64,000 bases of DNA. Origin: Deinococcus sp. Marseille-Q6407 (lineage in GTDB: Bacteria; Deinococcota; Deinococci; Deinococcales; Deinococcaceae). Below the pieces are notes generated by a model that searched no databases, was not told the DNA's origin, and saw nothing but the letters and a program-made list of their open reading frames with translations. Both the position numbers and the translations under genes were made by a program. Below, piece by piece: positions 1-11,546 of the stretch. Where the stretch lies: NCBI RefSeq assembly GCF_946848805.1, contig NZ_CAMPFU010000001.1, positions 88,001-152,000 on the forward strand, read 5' to 3'. Positions within the stretch are counted from its first letter, which is position 1. Every line of letters begins with the position of its first letter.

Positions 1-603
1 CGGGCTGCTGAGCGGAACGAACTTCGGATTGCATCCTGGCGGGAACAGGTGCTCCCGGAGTTGGAAAAAAAAGGTCGCTGGGGGAGCCACAATCATCTAT
101 CTGGATGAGGTCGGATTCTCGTTGAAAGGCGTGCGAAGGCGAACGTGGTCACCCAGGGGCGTCACGCCCCTGGTCACGCTCAGAGCGAACTGGGAGAAGC
201 TTTCGACGATTGGGGCGATCACTTCAGATGGACGATTCTTCCAGCACACAACATCCGGAGCGATCCGCAGTGGAGAAGTCATCCGATTCTTTGGGCACAT
301 CCTGCGCCAAGTTCAGGGGAACATCGTCGTGGTGCTGGACAATGCGAGAATTCATCACGCGAAAGTGACCCAGGCGTTCGTGGGTTCCCACGAACGCCTC
401 TCTCTGATCTTTCTGCCTCCGTATGCTCCAGAGTTGAACCCGATCGAGTTGGTGTGGGCCTACGTCAAGCGCAATGTGTTGGGGAACTTTTGTGCCCACT
501 CCATCAGAGCGCTGAAAAAGAGGCTTGTCACCGCCTGGCAGCGGGTCCGCTATATTCACCTGCCCCGTCAGCTTATGGACGCCAACTTACGCCGCTATCA
601 ATA
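1..603 (+). mobile_element. IS630-family insertion sequence, right end
   Basis: The window opens inside an IS630/Tc1-mariner-type element. Only its transposase and right end are visible, and the left end lies outside. The right boundary is placed at the TA at 602-603, because IS630 elements insert at and duplicate TA, and because recognisable pdxT sequence in another frame resumes immediately after it. The exact terminal inverted repeat cannot be confirmed without the left end. The host gene is pdxT, whose N-terminal part is missing on this side. Confidence 0.8.
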
Positions 604-604
604 G
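1..604 (+). CDS. IS630-family transposase, partial, two frames joined at an A8 run
   Basis: DDE transposase that cuts and joins IS630 DNA at TA sites. In the downstream frame the catalytic motifs are clear: YLDEVGF (first acidic residue), VVLDNARIHH (second Asp) and LPPYAPELNPIELVW (last acidic residue, here Glu). The first about 24 codons of the window read in a different frame (AAERNELRIASWREQVLPEL), also typical of the family. The two frames meet at a run of eight A at 65-72. Losing one base, or gaining two, joins them. This fits transcriptional slippage or programmed frameshifting as known in several IS families, but a disabling mutation cannot be excluded. The stop codon TAG at 602-604 overlaps the presumed TA target. 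Confidence 0.85.
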   Translation, partial: GLLSGTNFGLHPGGNRCSRSWKKKVAGGATIIYLDEVGFSLKGVRRRTWSPRGVTPLVTLRANWEKLSTIGAITSDGRFFQHTTSGAIRSGEVIRFFGHILRQVQGNIVVVLDNARIHHAKVTQAFVGSHERLSLIFLPPYAPELNPIELVWAYVKRNVLGNFCAHSIRALKKRLVTAWQRVRYIHLPRQLMDANLRRYQ

Positions 605-1011
605 GCGACGCTCTGGGGCAGTTCCATGCGGCTGGTGGCGCCCTGTGGGGCACCTGCGCCGGGGCCATCCTGCTGGCCCGCGACATTGCCGGCGATTCGG
701 ACGTGCCGGGGCTGCCGCCGGCGCTGGGCATGCTGGATATCGCGGTGCAGCGCAATGCTTACGGCCGGCAGGTGGATTCCTTCACGGCCCCGCTGGAGGT
801 CCAGGGCCTGGAAACTCCGTTCGAAGCCTTCTTTATCCGGGCACCCGTTATCACGCGGGTGGGAGAGGCGGCCGAGGTGCTGGCCGAATACCGGGGTCAG
901 CCGGTGTTGGTCCGGCAGGGCCGGCTGCTGGCCAGCACCTTTCACCCCGAGCTGAGCGGAGATGACCGGCTGCATAGGCTGTTTCTGGACCTGCTGACGA
1001 AACAGGACTAA
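604..1011 (+). pseudogene. pdxT: pdxT, C-terminal remnant cut by the IS element
   Basis: PdxT is the glutaminase subunit of the pyridoxal 5'-phosphate synthase (PdxS/PdxT): it releases ammonia from glutamine and channels it to PdxS. The remnant keeps the nucleophile motif LWGTCAGAILLA, the conserved RNAYGRQVDSF and FFIRAP segments, and the His/Glu pair in TFHPEL. Compared with full-length PdxT of about 190-200 residues, roughly the first 60 residues, including the GGES oxyanion segment, are replaced by IS sequence. The frame stays open backwards through the IS to position 115, but the residues there are not PdxT-like. PdxT function from this copy is probably lost, although PdxS can use free ammonia. 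The upstream half of the gene is outside the window. Confidence 0.85.
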
Positions 1012-1042
1012 GGTCAGACCAGAGCAAACATCAGAACAGCAA

Positions 1043-1074
1043 AGCGCCGCCGGAAGAAGTCCTCCGGCGGCGCT
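1043..1074. terminator. Bidirectional terminator between pdxT remnant and hflX
   Basis: A perfect 12-bp stem (AGCGCCGCCGGA at 1043-1054 with TCCGGCGGCGCT at 1063-1074) and an 8-base loop lie between the convergent ends of the pdxT remnant and hflX. A T-rich tail follows on the plus strand. Confidence 0.8.
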
Positions 1075-1112
1075 CTTGTTTAACTCTGGGTGGGTTGGCT
1101 AGGTTCCTGACC

Positions 1113-2837
<1,725 letters not shown>

Positions 2838-3089
2838 GGTTGCTTACCTTCTTTCCGGGTTGCTCAGTGAATGCTTGGTCTGCTTGGCATCGCTGCCCCA
2901 CAGGGGCCAGCCGGCAGAGATCAGTTCAGAAAAAACAAGCGAAAAATAAGTTGACGTCACCGACTTTTATTATCGCAGGCGCCGCTTCAGGGAACGTGAG
3001 CAGCGGGTTGGGCCAGTGCCCATGCTTGAGCTTGTCAGTGGTGCGGACCTGGCAGCCCGGAATAGCAGTGCTGGCAGGGTCAGGCACAT
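2838..3089. other. Non-coding stretch between hflX and the tRNA-Ser terminator
   Basis: About 250 bases with no convincing gene. The half nearest hflX is AT-richer (2930-2975) and presumably holds the hflX promoter on the minus strand, but I could not place a clear -35/-10 pair. Short reading frames here lack a ribosome-binding site and family features. Confidence 0.5.
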
Positions 3090-3119
3090 AAAAAAGCCGC
3101 CCTCTTCTAGAAAAGGGCG
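3090..3119 (-). terminator. Terminator of tRNA-Ser
   Basis: On the minus strand a stem CGCCCT/AGGGCG (3098-3103 with 3114-3119), extended by TTCT/AGAA, is followed by six T. It lies about 20 bases downstream of the tRNA-Ser 3' end. Confidence 0.8.
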
Positions 3120-3137
3120 ACTCTGGCAACTTGTGCT

Positions 3138-3230
<93 letters not shown>

Positions 3231-3353
3231 CCGCCGGACCACGGGCCCCCGGGTTGACCTGGTATCTGGGCACAAGTGCGCTGCGAAGTATAGCAGGTCC
3301 GTTCCCGCTTGGCAAAAAGGGGTAGAAGGGAGAGCGGACAGAATAGGCACAGC

Positions 3354-3379
3354 AAAATCCCCCGCAACAGGGCGGGGGA
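3354..3379 (-). terminator. Terminator of tRNA-Lys
   Basis: An 8-bp stem TCCCCCGC/GCGGGGGA (3358-3365 with 3372-3379) and a 6-base loop are followed on the minus strand by TTTTGC, five bases beyond the tRNA-Lys 3' end. Confidence 0.85.
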
Positions 3380-3384
3380 AATAG

Positions 3385-3461
<77 letters not shown>

Positions 3462-3587
3462 GGTCTTTTGACCAGCCGGGAAGGCCGGAAAACAGCGAAA
3501 ACAAAGATAACATGGCGTGTGACGGACTATGTAAGCCACGCCACATCATCCTGCCGCTGTTCTGCCATCCGGCTCTGGCGAGGAGCT

Positions 3588-5081
3588 TCAGCGGGGGCGC
3601 AGCGCCAGGGCTGCTTCAGCTTCCTCGGTTTCGTTCCAGGGAATCGTTTCGGTGTCGCGTTCCAGGGTGTCTTCGGGGCCTTTGCCGGCCAGCAGTACGG
3701 TGTCGCCGGGCTGGGCCTGCCCCACGGCAAAGCGAATGGCTTCCTGCCGGTTGCCGATGGACCGGTAGTTGCTGAATCCGCCCTCGTGGGCGCCGCGCTC
3801 CATCTCGTCCAGAATGTCCTGCAGGGGCGTGTGGCGGTGGTCTTCTTCGGTAAAGATGGCCTGGTCGGCGCAGCGGGCCGCCACCTCGCCCAGCGGCGCC
3901 CGCTTGAGGGGATCACGGTTGCCGCCGGCCGAGCCCAGCACCACCCACAGCTGTCCTTCGGTGGTGCTGCGCAGGGTGTGCAGGGCCTTGTCCAGGCTGG
4001 GCGGCGTATGGGCAAAGTCCACGATGACGCGGGGCTGCTGTTCGCTGGGCAGGTCAGGATCACGCACCAGCTGCATGCGGCCCGGCACGCCCCCGAAGGA
4101 AGCCAGTCCGGCTTGCAGCTGCTCGGCAGTGGCGCCCAGCTGCGCGGCGGCAGCCATGGCGCCCAGCGCGTTGGCGACGTTGAACACACCAATCATCGGC
4201 AGGGTCGCGCTGAAATCGCCCAGCGGCGAGTGAACCTGGAACTGCAGGCCCTGCCCGCTTTCCTGCACCCCGCTGGCCTGCCAGTCGGCCGGGCGGCCTT
4301 CGGCGGAATAGGTGACCTCGGCAGGGGCAATGCCGCGCAGGCGTTCGGTCCAGGGATCGTCGGCGTTCAGGACCGCGAAAGGTGACGCCTCAATCAGGCG
4401 GCGCTTGTCAGCGAAATACTGCTCCACGCTGCCGTGGAAATCCAGATGCTCGCGGGTCAGGTGGGTCCAGATGGCGGCGTCCCAGGCCACGCCGCGCACC
4501 CGGTGCAGCGCCAGCGCATGACTGCTGGCTTCCAGCACGGCGGCCTGCGCGCCCTCCTGCACCATCTCCTGCAGGATGCCTTGCAGCTGCGGCGCTTCGG
4601 GGGTGGTGAAGTGGGCCGGGAACTGCCGCAGCCGACCGTCGGACAATTCGTAGCCGGCGGTGCTGAGCAGGCCGGTGCGCAGGCCGGCCGCCCGCAGCAG
4701 ATGCCGGGTCAGCCAGGAGGTGGTGGTCTTGCCGTCGGTGCCGGTCACGCCGACCACCTTCAGCTCACGGCTGGGGTGTCCGTGCAGCTCGGCGGCCAGG
4801 TCGGCCAGCGCGGCGCGGGCGTCGGGCACCTGCAGGTAGGGCAGCCGGGTGCCGACTCCTGCGGGCAGGCCTTCACCGACCACCGCCACGGCGCCGCGTT
4901 CTTCTGCCTGCTGGATAAAGCTGTGACCGTCGGCCCGCGCTCCCCGCACCGCCACGAACAGGCTGCCCGGCTGTGCCCAGGCGGCATTGTGGGTCACGTC
5001 CGTCACCTCAAGGCTTAGGACTTCTGGACTCTGGGAGGACGCGGGAAGGTTCAGGGCGGCAGCCAGTGCAGCGAGCTTCAT
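3588..5081 (-). CDS. murE: UDP-N-acetylmuramoyl-tripeptide synthetase MurE
   Basis: Cytoplasmic Mur ligase that adds the third peptide residue to UDP-MurNAc-L-Ala-D-Glu using ATP. The 497-residue protein has the usual three domains: an N-terminal uridine-binding domain, a central ATPase domain with the P-loop GVTGTDGKTTT at about 111-121, and a C-terminal domain. The substrate-selecting C-terminal motif is DNPR in diaminopimelate enzymes, but here the region reads FTEEDHRHTPL, so a different third residue is expected. Deinococcus walls carry L-ornithine at this position, which fits. The start MKLAALAAAL is chosen because a leaderless-type -10 box lies 7 bases upstream. The longer frame to 5156 is not MurE-like. 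Confidence 0.93.
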   Translation of the reverse strand: MKLAALAAALNLPASSQSPEVLSLEVTDVTHNAAWAQPGSLFVAVRGARADGHSFIQQAEERGAVAVVGEGLPAGVGTRLPYLQVPDARAALADLAAELHGHPSRELKVVGVTGTDGKTTTSWLTRHLLRAAGLRTGLLSTAGYELSDGRLRQFPAHFTTPEAPQLQGILQEMVQEGAQAAVLEASSHALALHRVRGVAWDAAIWTHLTREHLDFHGSVEQYFADKRRLIEASPFAVLNADDPWTERLRGIAPAEVTYSAEGRPADWQASGVQESGQGLQFQVHSPLGDFSATLPMIGVFNVANALGAMAAAAQLGATAEQLQAGLASFGGVPGRMQLVRDPDLPSEQQPRVIVDFAHTPPSLDKALHTLRSTTEGQLWVVLGSAGGNRDPLKRAPLGEVAARCADQAIFTEEDHRHTPLQDILDEMERGAHEGGFSNYRSIGNRQEAIRFAVGQAQPGDTVLLAGKGPEDTLERDTETIPWNETEEAEAALALRPR

Positions 5082-5088
5082 GGGCAGC

Positions 5089-5094
5089 AGTGTA
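5089..5094 (-). promoter_or_regulatory. Leaderless-type -10 box of murE
   Basis: TACACT on the minus strand, 7 bases before the ATG at 5081, with no ribosome-binding site between. This matches the TAnnnT box of Deinococcus leaderless promoters. Confidence 0.65.
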
Positions 5095-5180
5095 GAGCAG
5101 TTGCCCGCATCCCTGGTTGCCAGCATCCAGTCACCGGTGCCTCTGATTGCTGGCAAGCACTGGCCCGTTCAGAAGAAAAA

Positions 5181-5213
5181 CAGCGCCCGCCTCCAGCCGG
5201 AAAGCGGGCGCTG
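5181..5213 (-). terminator. Terminator after the FKBP gene
   Basis: A 10-bp stem CAGCGCCCGC/GCGGGCGCTG (5181-5190 with 5204-5213) is followed on the minus strand by TTTTTCTTCT. It separates the isomerase gene from murE. Confidence 0.9.
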
Positions 5214-5235
5214 CCTGCACAGGCAGAGAGGAGGC

Positions 5236-5730
5236 TCAGTCCTCGCTGATTTCGTCGTCCTCTTCCATGCCGCCCAAGTGGGCGTGGCCGTGTTCCAGCT
5301 CTTCGGGGGTGGCGTCGCGCACGTCGCGCACCGTCACTTCAAAGTCCAGGGTTTCGCCGGCCAGCATGTGGTTGTAGTCCACTTCGACCTTGCCGTCGTT
5401 CAGGCCCAGCACGGTAAAGGGCACCAGCTGGCCGTCGTCGGTTTCGCCGAAGTAGGTGGCGCCGACTTCCACGTCGTCATCAAAATCGGCCAGGTCCAGC
5501 AGGTCGGTGTTTTCTTCGTCGTAGACGCCGTAGCCTTCTTCGGGGGAGACGGTCACCTTGACCTGGTCGCCGGCGCTTTTGCCTTCCAGGGCGTTTTCCA
5601 GGCCCGGAATGATGTTGCCGTGGCCGTGCAGGTAGGTCAGCGGTTCGCCGTCTTCGCTGCGGTCAACGATTTCACCCTCCACGCGCAGAATGTAATCGAT
5701 TTCGGCCACTTTATCTTTGGCAATTTGCAT
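5236..5730 (-). CDS. SlyD-like FKBP-type peptidyl-prolyl isomerase
   Basis: Cytoplasmic prolyl isomerase and chaperone of the SlyD type. In the 164 residues, the FKBP half-domains flank an insert-in-flap segment: N-terminal strand VAEIDYILRVEG, the FKBP signature LTYLHGHGNIIPGLENALEG, and the closing strands YNHMLAGETLDFEVTV. The tail is short, acidic and has HGHAH, a small version of the metal-binding tail of E. coli SlyD. Translation starts at MQIAKDKVAE, 6 bases after GGAG. The 32 residues upstream in the same open frame are not FKBP-like. It is a single-gene unit with its own terminator. Confidence 0.92.
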   Translation of the reverse strand: MQIAKDKVAEIDYILRVEGEIVDRSEDGEPLTYLHGHGNIIPGLENALEGKSAGDQVKVTVSPEEGYGVYDEENTDLLDLADFDDDVEVGATYFGETDDGQLVPFTVLGLNDGKVEVDYNHMLAGETLDFEVTVRDVRDATPEELEHGHAHLGGMEEDDEISED

Positions 5731-5897
5731 GTGATGCTCCTTCTGGCCCCCGGCCTCGCGGGCGGCACTGAGATGAGAAGAAAAGGGAAATTGTTTGCTC
5801 GGGCTGCCGCCTGAACCCGCCTTCACGCTGTGGCTTTGTGGCCGGGGCAGCGCTTCAGTTTAGCGGCCTGCCTGCCCCGGGGGGGCACGCGGGGAGT

Positions 5898-5903
5898 TAG
5901 CCT
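5898..5903 (+). promoter_or_regulatory. Leaderless-type -10 box of moeA
   Basis: TAGCCT, 7 bases before the ATG at 5911. No Shine-Dalgarno sequence lies between. Confidence 0.6.
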
Positions 5904-5910
5904 AACGTTG

Positions 5911-7113
5911 ATGACCCATGCTTCATCTGATTTTGCCCGCTTCGTCTCTCTGGAAGAGGCTCAGGCTGCCGTGCGCTCGGCCCTCCCACAGCCGGCAACC
6001 GAGTGGGTGGCCCCTGAGGCGGCGTTCGGCCGCCGGCTGGCGCAGGCGCTACCGGCGCAGGTGGCCCACCCCAGCGCCACCGAAAGCTCGCTGGACGGCA
6101 TCGCCGCCCGCGAGGCCGACACCCTGGCCGCCGCTGCCGGCAGCCCGGTCACGCTGCAGGTGGTGGGCGAGAGCCGCGCCGGTGAGCCTTACGCAGGCGA
6201 GGTAAATGCCGGCGAGTGTGTGCGTATCTACACCGGCGCACCGCTGCCACCCGGCACCGATGCCATCTGCCCGGTTGAGCAGCTGGAATTCGCGTCTGAT
6301 GGAGGCAGCGTGCGTCTGCTGACCCCGGCCCGCCCGCAGGACGTGCGGCACTTCGGGGACGATTTCGCCCCCGGCGATGAGCTGCTGCCGGCCGGGGCCC
6401 GCCTGACGCCGGCGCGGGTGGCGCTGGCGGTGGCAGGCGGACATGACCGGCTGCCGGTGCTGCGGCGCTGGCGGGTGGCGCTGCTCAGCACCGGTGACGA
6501 GGTGCGCGCGCCTGGCACAGCCCTCAAGCCCGGCGAAGTGTACGACTCGAACCGCTACGGGCTGCACGGCCTGCTGCTGGAATGCGGCGCCGAGGTGCTG
6601 GACCTGGGCCACGCTCCCGACGATGTGGATGAGCTGGCCGCCCGGCTGAGCGCGGTGGGCGGCGCCGACTTGCTGCTGACCAGCGGCGGCGTCAGCATGG
6701 GCCGCTACGACTTTATGCGCGATTTGCTGATAGAACGCGGCGAGGTCACCTTCTGGAAAATCCGGCTGCGGCCCGGCGGCCCCACGCTGCTGGGGCGCTG
6801 GAACGGCCTGAGCGTGCTGGGGCTGCCGGGCAATCCGGTGAGCAGCCTGGTGGTCTTTGAGCTGCTGGTGCGCCCGGCGCTGACCGGCCAGGGCCTGCGC
6901 GTCACCCGGCTGCGGGCCGGAGCACCTTTCGGGACAGCGGGGCAGAAGACCGCCTTCTGGCGCGGCGAGCTGCGCGGCAGCGAGGTGGTGCCTTACCCCA
7001 AGCAGAGCAGCGGGGTGCTGCGTTCGCTGAGTGACGCGCGGGTGCTGGTGCGGGTCGGTCCGGGGCAGCCGGTGGCCGCCGGTGATGAGGTCGAGGTGCT
7101 GTGGCTGGACTAG
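5911..7113 (+). CDS. moeA: Molybdopterin molybdotransferase MoeA
   Basis: Inserts molybdate into adenylylated molybdopterin, the last step of basic molybdenum cofactor assembly. The 400-residue protein has the MoeA layout: an N-terminal linker domain (SLEEAQAAV), domain II, the MogA-like domain III with STGDEV, LLTSGGVSMGRYD and RLRPGGPTLLGR, then GLPGNPVSSLVVFELLVRP and a C-terminal beta domain. The start MTHASSDFARF is supported by the upstream -10 box. The open frame continues to 5830, but that stretch is not conserved. No other molybdenum-cofactor gene is adjacent. Confidence 0.94.
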   Translation: MTHASSDFARFVSLEEAQAAVRSALPQPATEWVAPEAAFGRRLAQALPAQVAHPSATESSLDGIAAREADTLAAAAGSPVTLQVVGESRAGEPYAGEVNAGECVRIYTGAPLPPGTDAICPVEQLEFASDGGSVRLLTPARPQDVRHFGDDFAPGDELLPAGARLTPARVALAVAGGHDRLPVLRRWRVALLSTGDEVRAPGTALKPGEVYDSNRYGLHGLLLECGAEVLDLGHAPDDVDELAARLSAVGGADLLLTSGGVSMGRYDFMRDLLIERGEVTFWKIRLRPGGPTLLGRWNGLSVLGLPGNPVSSLVVFELLVRPALTGQGLRVTRLRAGAPFGTAGQKTAFWRGELRGSEVVPYPKQSSGVLRSLSDARVLVRVGPGQPVAAGDEVEVLWLD

Positions 7114-7212
7114 AACTGGGCCAGGCTGTCAATCGGGCGGCCCGCTGGCCCGCTGGCCTGACGTCTCCGGCGCAGAAACACCCGGGAGGTTTACAGGATG
7201 CAGCGGCTCCGC

Positions 7213-7218
7213 TAGGCT
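7213..7218 (+). promoter_or_regulatory. Leaderless-type -10 box of the DAHP synthase gene
   Basis: TAGGCT, 5 bases before the ATG at 7224. Confidence 0.6.
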
Positions 7219-7223
7219 GCGGC

Positions 7224-8315
<1,092 letters not shown>

Positions 8316-8348
8316 GCCTGTCTGCCACTGGTGCTGGCGCCCCGCCAC

Positions 8349-8990
8349 TCAGCCTTCGGGCTGGGCCGGGGCCGTTTCTTCCTCGGGGTCGGTCAGCGGA
8401 AAGGTGTGCAGCTCAATCACCTCGCCCTTTTCCTCGATGGTCAGGCTCAGGACCGAGACCCGGAAGCGGGTGACCGGCAGCTCCATCGCCTCCACCTGTG
8501 CCCAGAGCTCGTCCTCGGCCCAGGGCAGTACCCCCAGCGCCACCGTCAGGTGTGGAGCGTAGGCTTCGCCGTCGTAAGGGCCACGGGTGGAGGGACCCAC
8601 GCTGAGCGCCATCAGATGCAGATACAGCAGCCGGGCGCTGGCCTCGCACTCCAGAAAGATGACGCTCTTGTAGCGCTTGAAGCCCTTGAGTGTCACCTCG
8701 AACGACCCGGCGCCTTCTAGCACGTCGCGGAACTGGGCGATCAGCTCAGATCGGCTCAGCTCGGTCTGAAAAGGCGCGCGGATATTGATGTGCGGCACGC
8801 CAAAGCCGCTGACATCCAGCTTGATCTGCATGCGGCGCAGCCAGGCGTCCAGTTTGGGCGGGGGCCAGGCCACCAGGCTGTAGGCTCCGTCGGTGATGCC
8901 CGAGTTGGCGGTCTGTGCGGCAGCTGGGCCGGGCTGAGGCACCAGCGGCAGACCTTCGGCAGCGAATTCGGGCGGGGGAGAAAAAGACAC
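8349..8990 (-). CDS. 2'-5' RNA ligase-like 2H phosphoesterase
   Basis: A 213-residue member of the LigT/2H phosphoesterase superfamily, enzymes that cleave or join 2'-phosphoester bonds in RNA or cyclic nucleotides. The second motif is canonical (APHLTVALG, HxT). The first reads PHINIRAPF, that is HxN instead of HxT/S. The N-terminal 35 residues are low-complexity and probably disordered. Translation starts at GTG, 11 bases after the stop of the SufR-like gene, so it is likely the last gene of the mrp operon. Its substrate is unknown. Confidence 0.75.
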   Translation of the reverse strand: MSFSPPPEFAAEGLPLVPQPGPAAAQTANSGITDGAYSLVAWPPPKLDAWLRRMQIKLDVSGFGVPHINIRAPFQTELSRSELIAQFRDVLEGAGSFEVTLKGFKRYKSVIFLECEASARLLYLHLMALSVGPSTRGPYDGEAYAPHLTVALGVLPWAEDELWAQVEAMELPVTRFRVSVLSLTIEEKGEVIELHTFPLTDPEEETAPAQPEG

Positions 8991-9001
8991 AGGCAGGGAC
9001 C

Positions 9002-9718
9002 TCAGAAACGTTCGGGGCGGCCGGCCGTGGTGGCCGAATCCGGGCGGGAAGCTGCCTCAGCGGGGCCGCTTTTGCTGATGCGGTAGCGGCACTGGCAGCC
9101 TCCGCTGGAAGCGCGGCTCTCGCAGGTCACTTCGGTTTCCAGGGCATCGGCGATCATGACCTGCTCGGCCAGACACACTTCGTTGAATTCGCGCGCCACC
9201 GCCAGGTGTGGGCAGTTGCAGTGCGTCAGGGTATAGGCGTCGCCCTCGTCGGCCTTGACCGAGCCGTAGCCGGCGTTCTGAAACTGCTGGGTCAGCTGTT
9301 CCAGCCGCTGCTCCAGCGTCAGTCCAGGGTCCCAGTCGGCCCGCAGCTTTTGGATGGCGGTGCGCGCCCGCGAGTTCATGACCCGCTCGACCGCCTCGGC
9401 GCCGTACTCCACCTGCAGGTGACTGAGGATATCCACGCACAGCGAGGGGTAGCTTTTGGGAAAGCGGGCTTCGCCCTGTTCGGTCAGCAGATAAACCTGC
9501 TGCGGGCGGCCCCGGCCTAGTGGCCGCTCGGTGCGGGCTTCAATCAGGCCGTCGGCCGTCAGGCGGCTGAGGTGCCGGCGAACCCCCTGTTCGGTCAGAC
9601 CCAGGCGTTCGCTGAGTTGCCCGGCGCACTGCGCGCCCTGCTGCTTGAGCAGGGCCAGCAGGCGGTCACTGGTGCGCTCGGCCGGTTTGGCTCCGGCAGG
9701 CATCGGCTGAGAGGACAT
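9002..9718 (-). CDS. SufR-like iron-sulfur transcriptional regulator
   Basis: A 238-residue winged-helix regulator. Residues about 15-80 are the HTH (SDRLLALLKQQG, LSERLGLTEQGVRRHLSRL, a wing with GRGRPQQVYLLT). The C-terminal part has clustered cysteines: CNCPHLAV, then Cys after 12 residues, another after 16, and CQC after 8 more. SufR binds a [4Fe-4S] cluster with a similar Cx12C spacing and represses suf genes in the cluster-bound state. Here it sits 4 bases behind the mrp/apbC gene, so a role in iron-sulfur homeostasis is inferred. No suf genes are visible in the window. The start MSSQPMPAG is chosen because the longer frame runs into mrp. Confidence 0.8.
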   Translation of the reverse strand: MSSQPMPAGAKPAERTSDRLLALLKQQGAQCAGQLSERLGLTEQGVRRHLSRLTADGLIEARTERPLGRGRPQQVYLLTEQGEARFPKSYPSLCVDILSHLQVEYGAEAVERVMNSRARTAIQKLRADWDPGLTLEQRLEQLTQQFQNAGYGSVKADEGDAYTLTHCNCPHLAVAREFNEVCLAEQVMIADALETEVTCESRASSGGCQCRYRISKSGPAEAASRPDSATTAGRPERF

Positions 9719-9722
9719 CGGG

Positions 9723-10784
<1,062 letters not shown>

Positions 10785-10928
10785 AACCTCTTCTTTAGCG
10801 CAGAGTTAACGGAGCTGGCAAGGGGCAGCGTTACAGTAAAGTTTTGCCGGATATGGGCCTCTTTCCTGAAAAAGTCCCGCCAGGACGGGCCTCAGAGCTT
10901 TCCGCACGGCTGCTCCTGCCGTCTGAAC

Positions 10929-11432
10929 TTACCGACCGGCCGGACCGGGCACGTGCTGCAGGACTTCGGCGGCGCTGAGGGTCACGGCGGCCGGGTCCTC
11001 TTCCAGATGGAGCCAGTGGACCCGGCCGTCCCGCCCCACCACGAAGACCGCGCGCCGGGCGCAGCCCTGTTCCGGCGCGGCCACGCCATACTGTGCGGCC
11101 ACCGCCAGGGTCAGATCGGCCAGCAGCGGCACCTGCAGCCGCAGTTCGCGTGACCAGGCCCGGTGGGTATAGACCGAATCACGGCTGATGCACAGCACGT
11201 CGGCGCCGGCAGCATCGAACTCCGCGGCCCGGCGGCTGTAGTCGGGGACCTGTGCGGTGCAGGCCGGGCTGAAATCCAGCGGGTAAAACACCAGCACGGC
11301 CGCCCGCCCGGCTGCGGCGTAGCTGCTGAGGGTCACCGGTTGCCACGCCCCACCCGGCTGCACCGCATTCAGGGTGAAGTCGGGGGCGGGCTGATTCAGC
11401 AGGGCCTGGGCAGAAACACTCACGCCCGCCAT
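10929..11432 (-). CDS. Peroxiredoxin (AhpC/TSA, Bcp-like)
   Basis: A 167-residue thiol peroxidase that reduces hydrogen peroxide or organic peroxides. The peroxidatic cysteine lies in FYPLDFSPACTAQVPDY, matching Px3[ST]xxC, and the conserved Arg equivalent lies in the segment after YGVA. Further cysteines at VLCISRD and EQGCARRA could resolve the sulfenate. The order of strands (APDFTLNA, AAVLVFYP, FVVGRDGRVHWLHLEED) is that of the family. The gene stands alone between mrp and a terminator. Its reductant cannot be read from context. Confidence 0.88.
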   Translation of the reverse strand: MAGVSVSAQALLNQPAPDFTLNAVQPGGAWQPVTLSSYAAAGRAAVLVFYPLDFSPACTAQVPDYSRRAAEFDAAGADVLCISRDSVYTHRAWSRELRLQVPLLADLTLAVAAQYGVAAPEQGCARRAVFVVGRDGRVHWLHLEEDPAAVTLSAAEVLQHVPGPAGR

Positions 11433-11490
11433 TCAAGCACACGCTTCTTGGCTGGGCCGGGGCAGATGTGCTGTTTAGCCTTCCAATACA

Positions 11491-11526
11491 GAAAAACCCC
11501 CGCGGGGGCCGGAACGCCTGCGGGGG
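11491..11526 (-). terminator. Terminator after the HRDC gene
   Basis: Stem CCCCCGC/GCGGGGG (11497-11503 with 11520-11526) with a GC-rich loop, followed on the minus strand by TTTTTC. It lies 20 bases after the HRDC stop codon. Confidence 0.8.
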
Positions 11527-11546
11527 ACTGTCAAAAAGATGCGTGC

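Noticed and set aside
145..603. Possible transposase-PdxT fusion protein read in frame with the pdxT remnant
   Set aside because: The frame is open, but the IS part is the wrong frame of the transposase and shows no protein-like conservation.
10869..10890. Terminator after the peroxiredoxin gene
   Set aside because: There is a T5 run on the minus strand, but the stem is only about four pairs.
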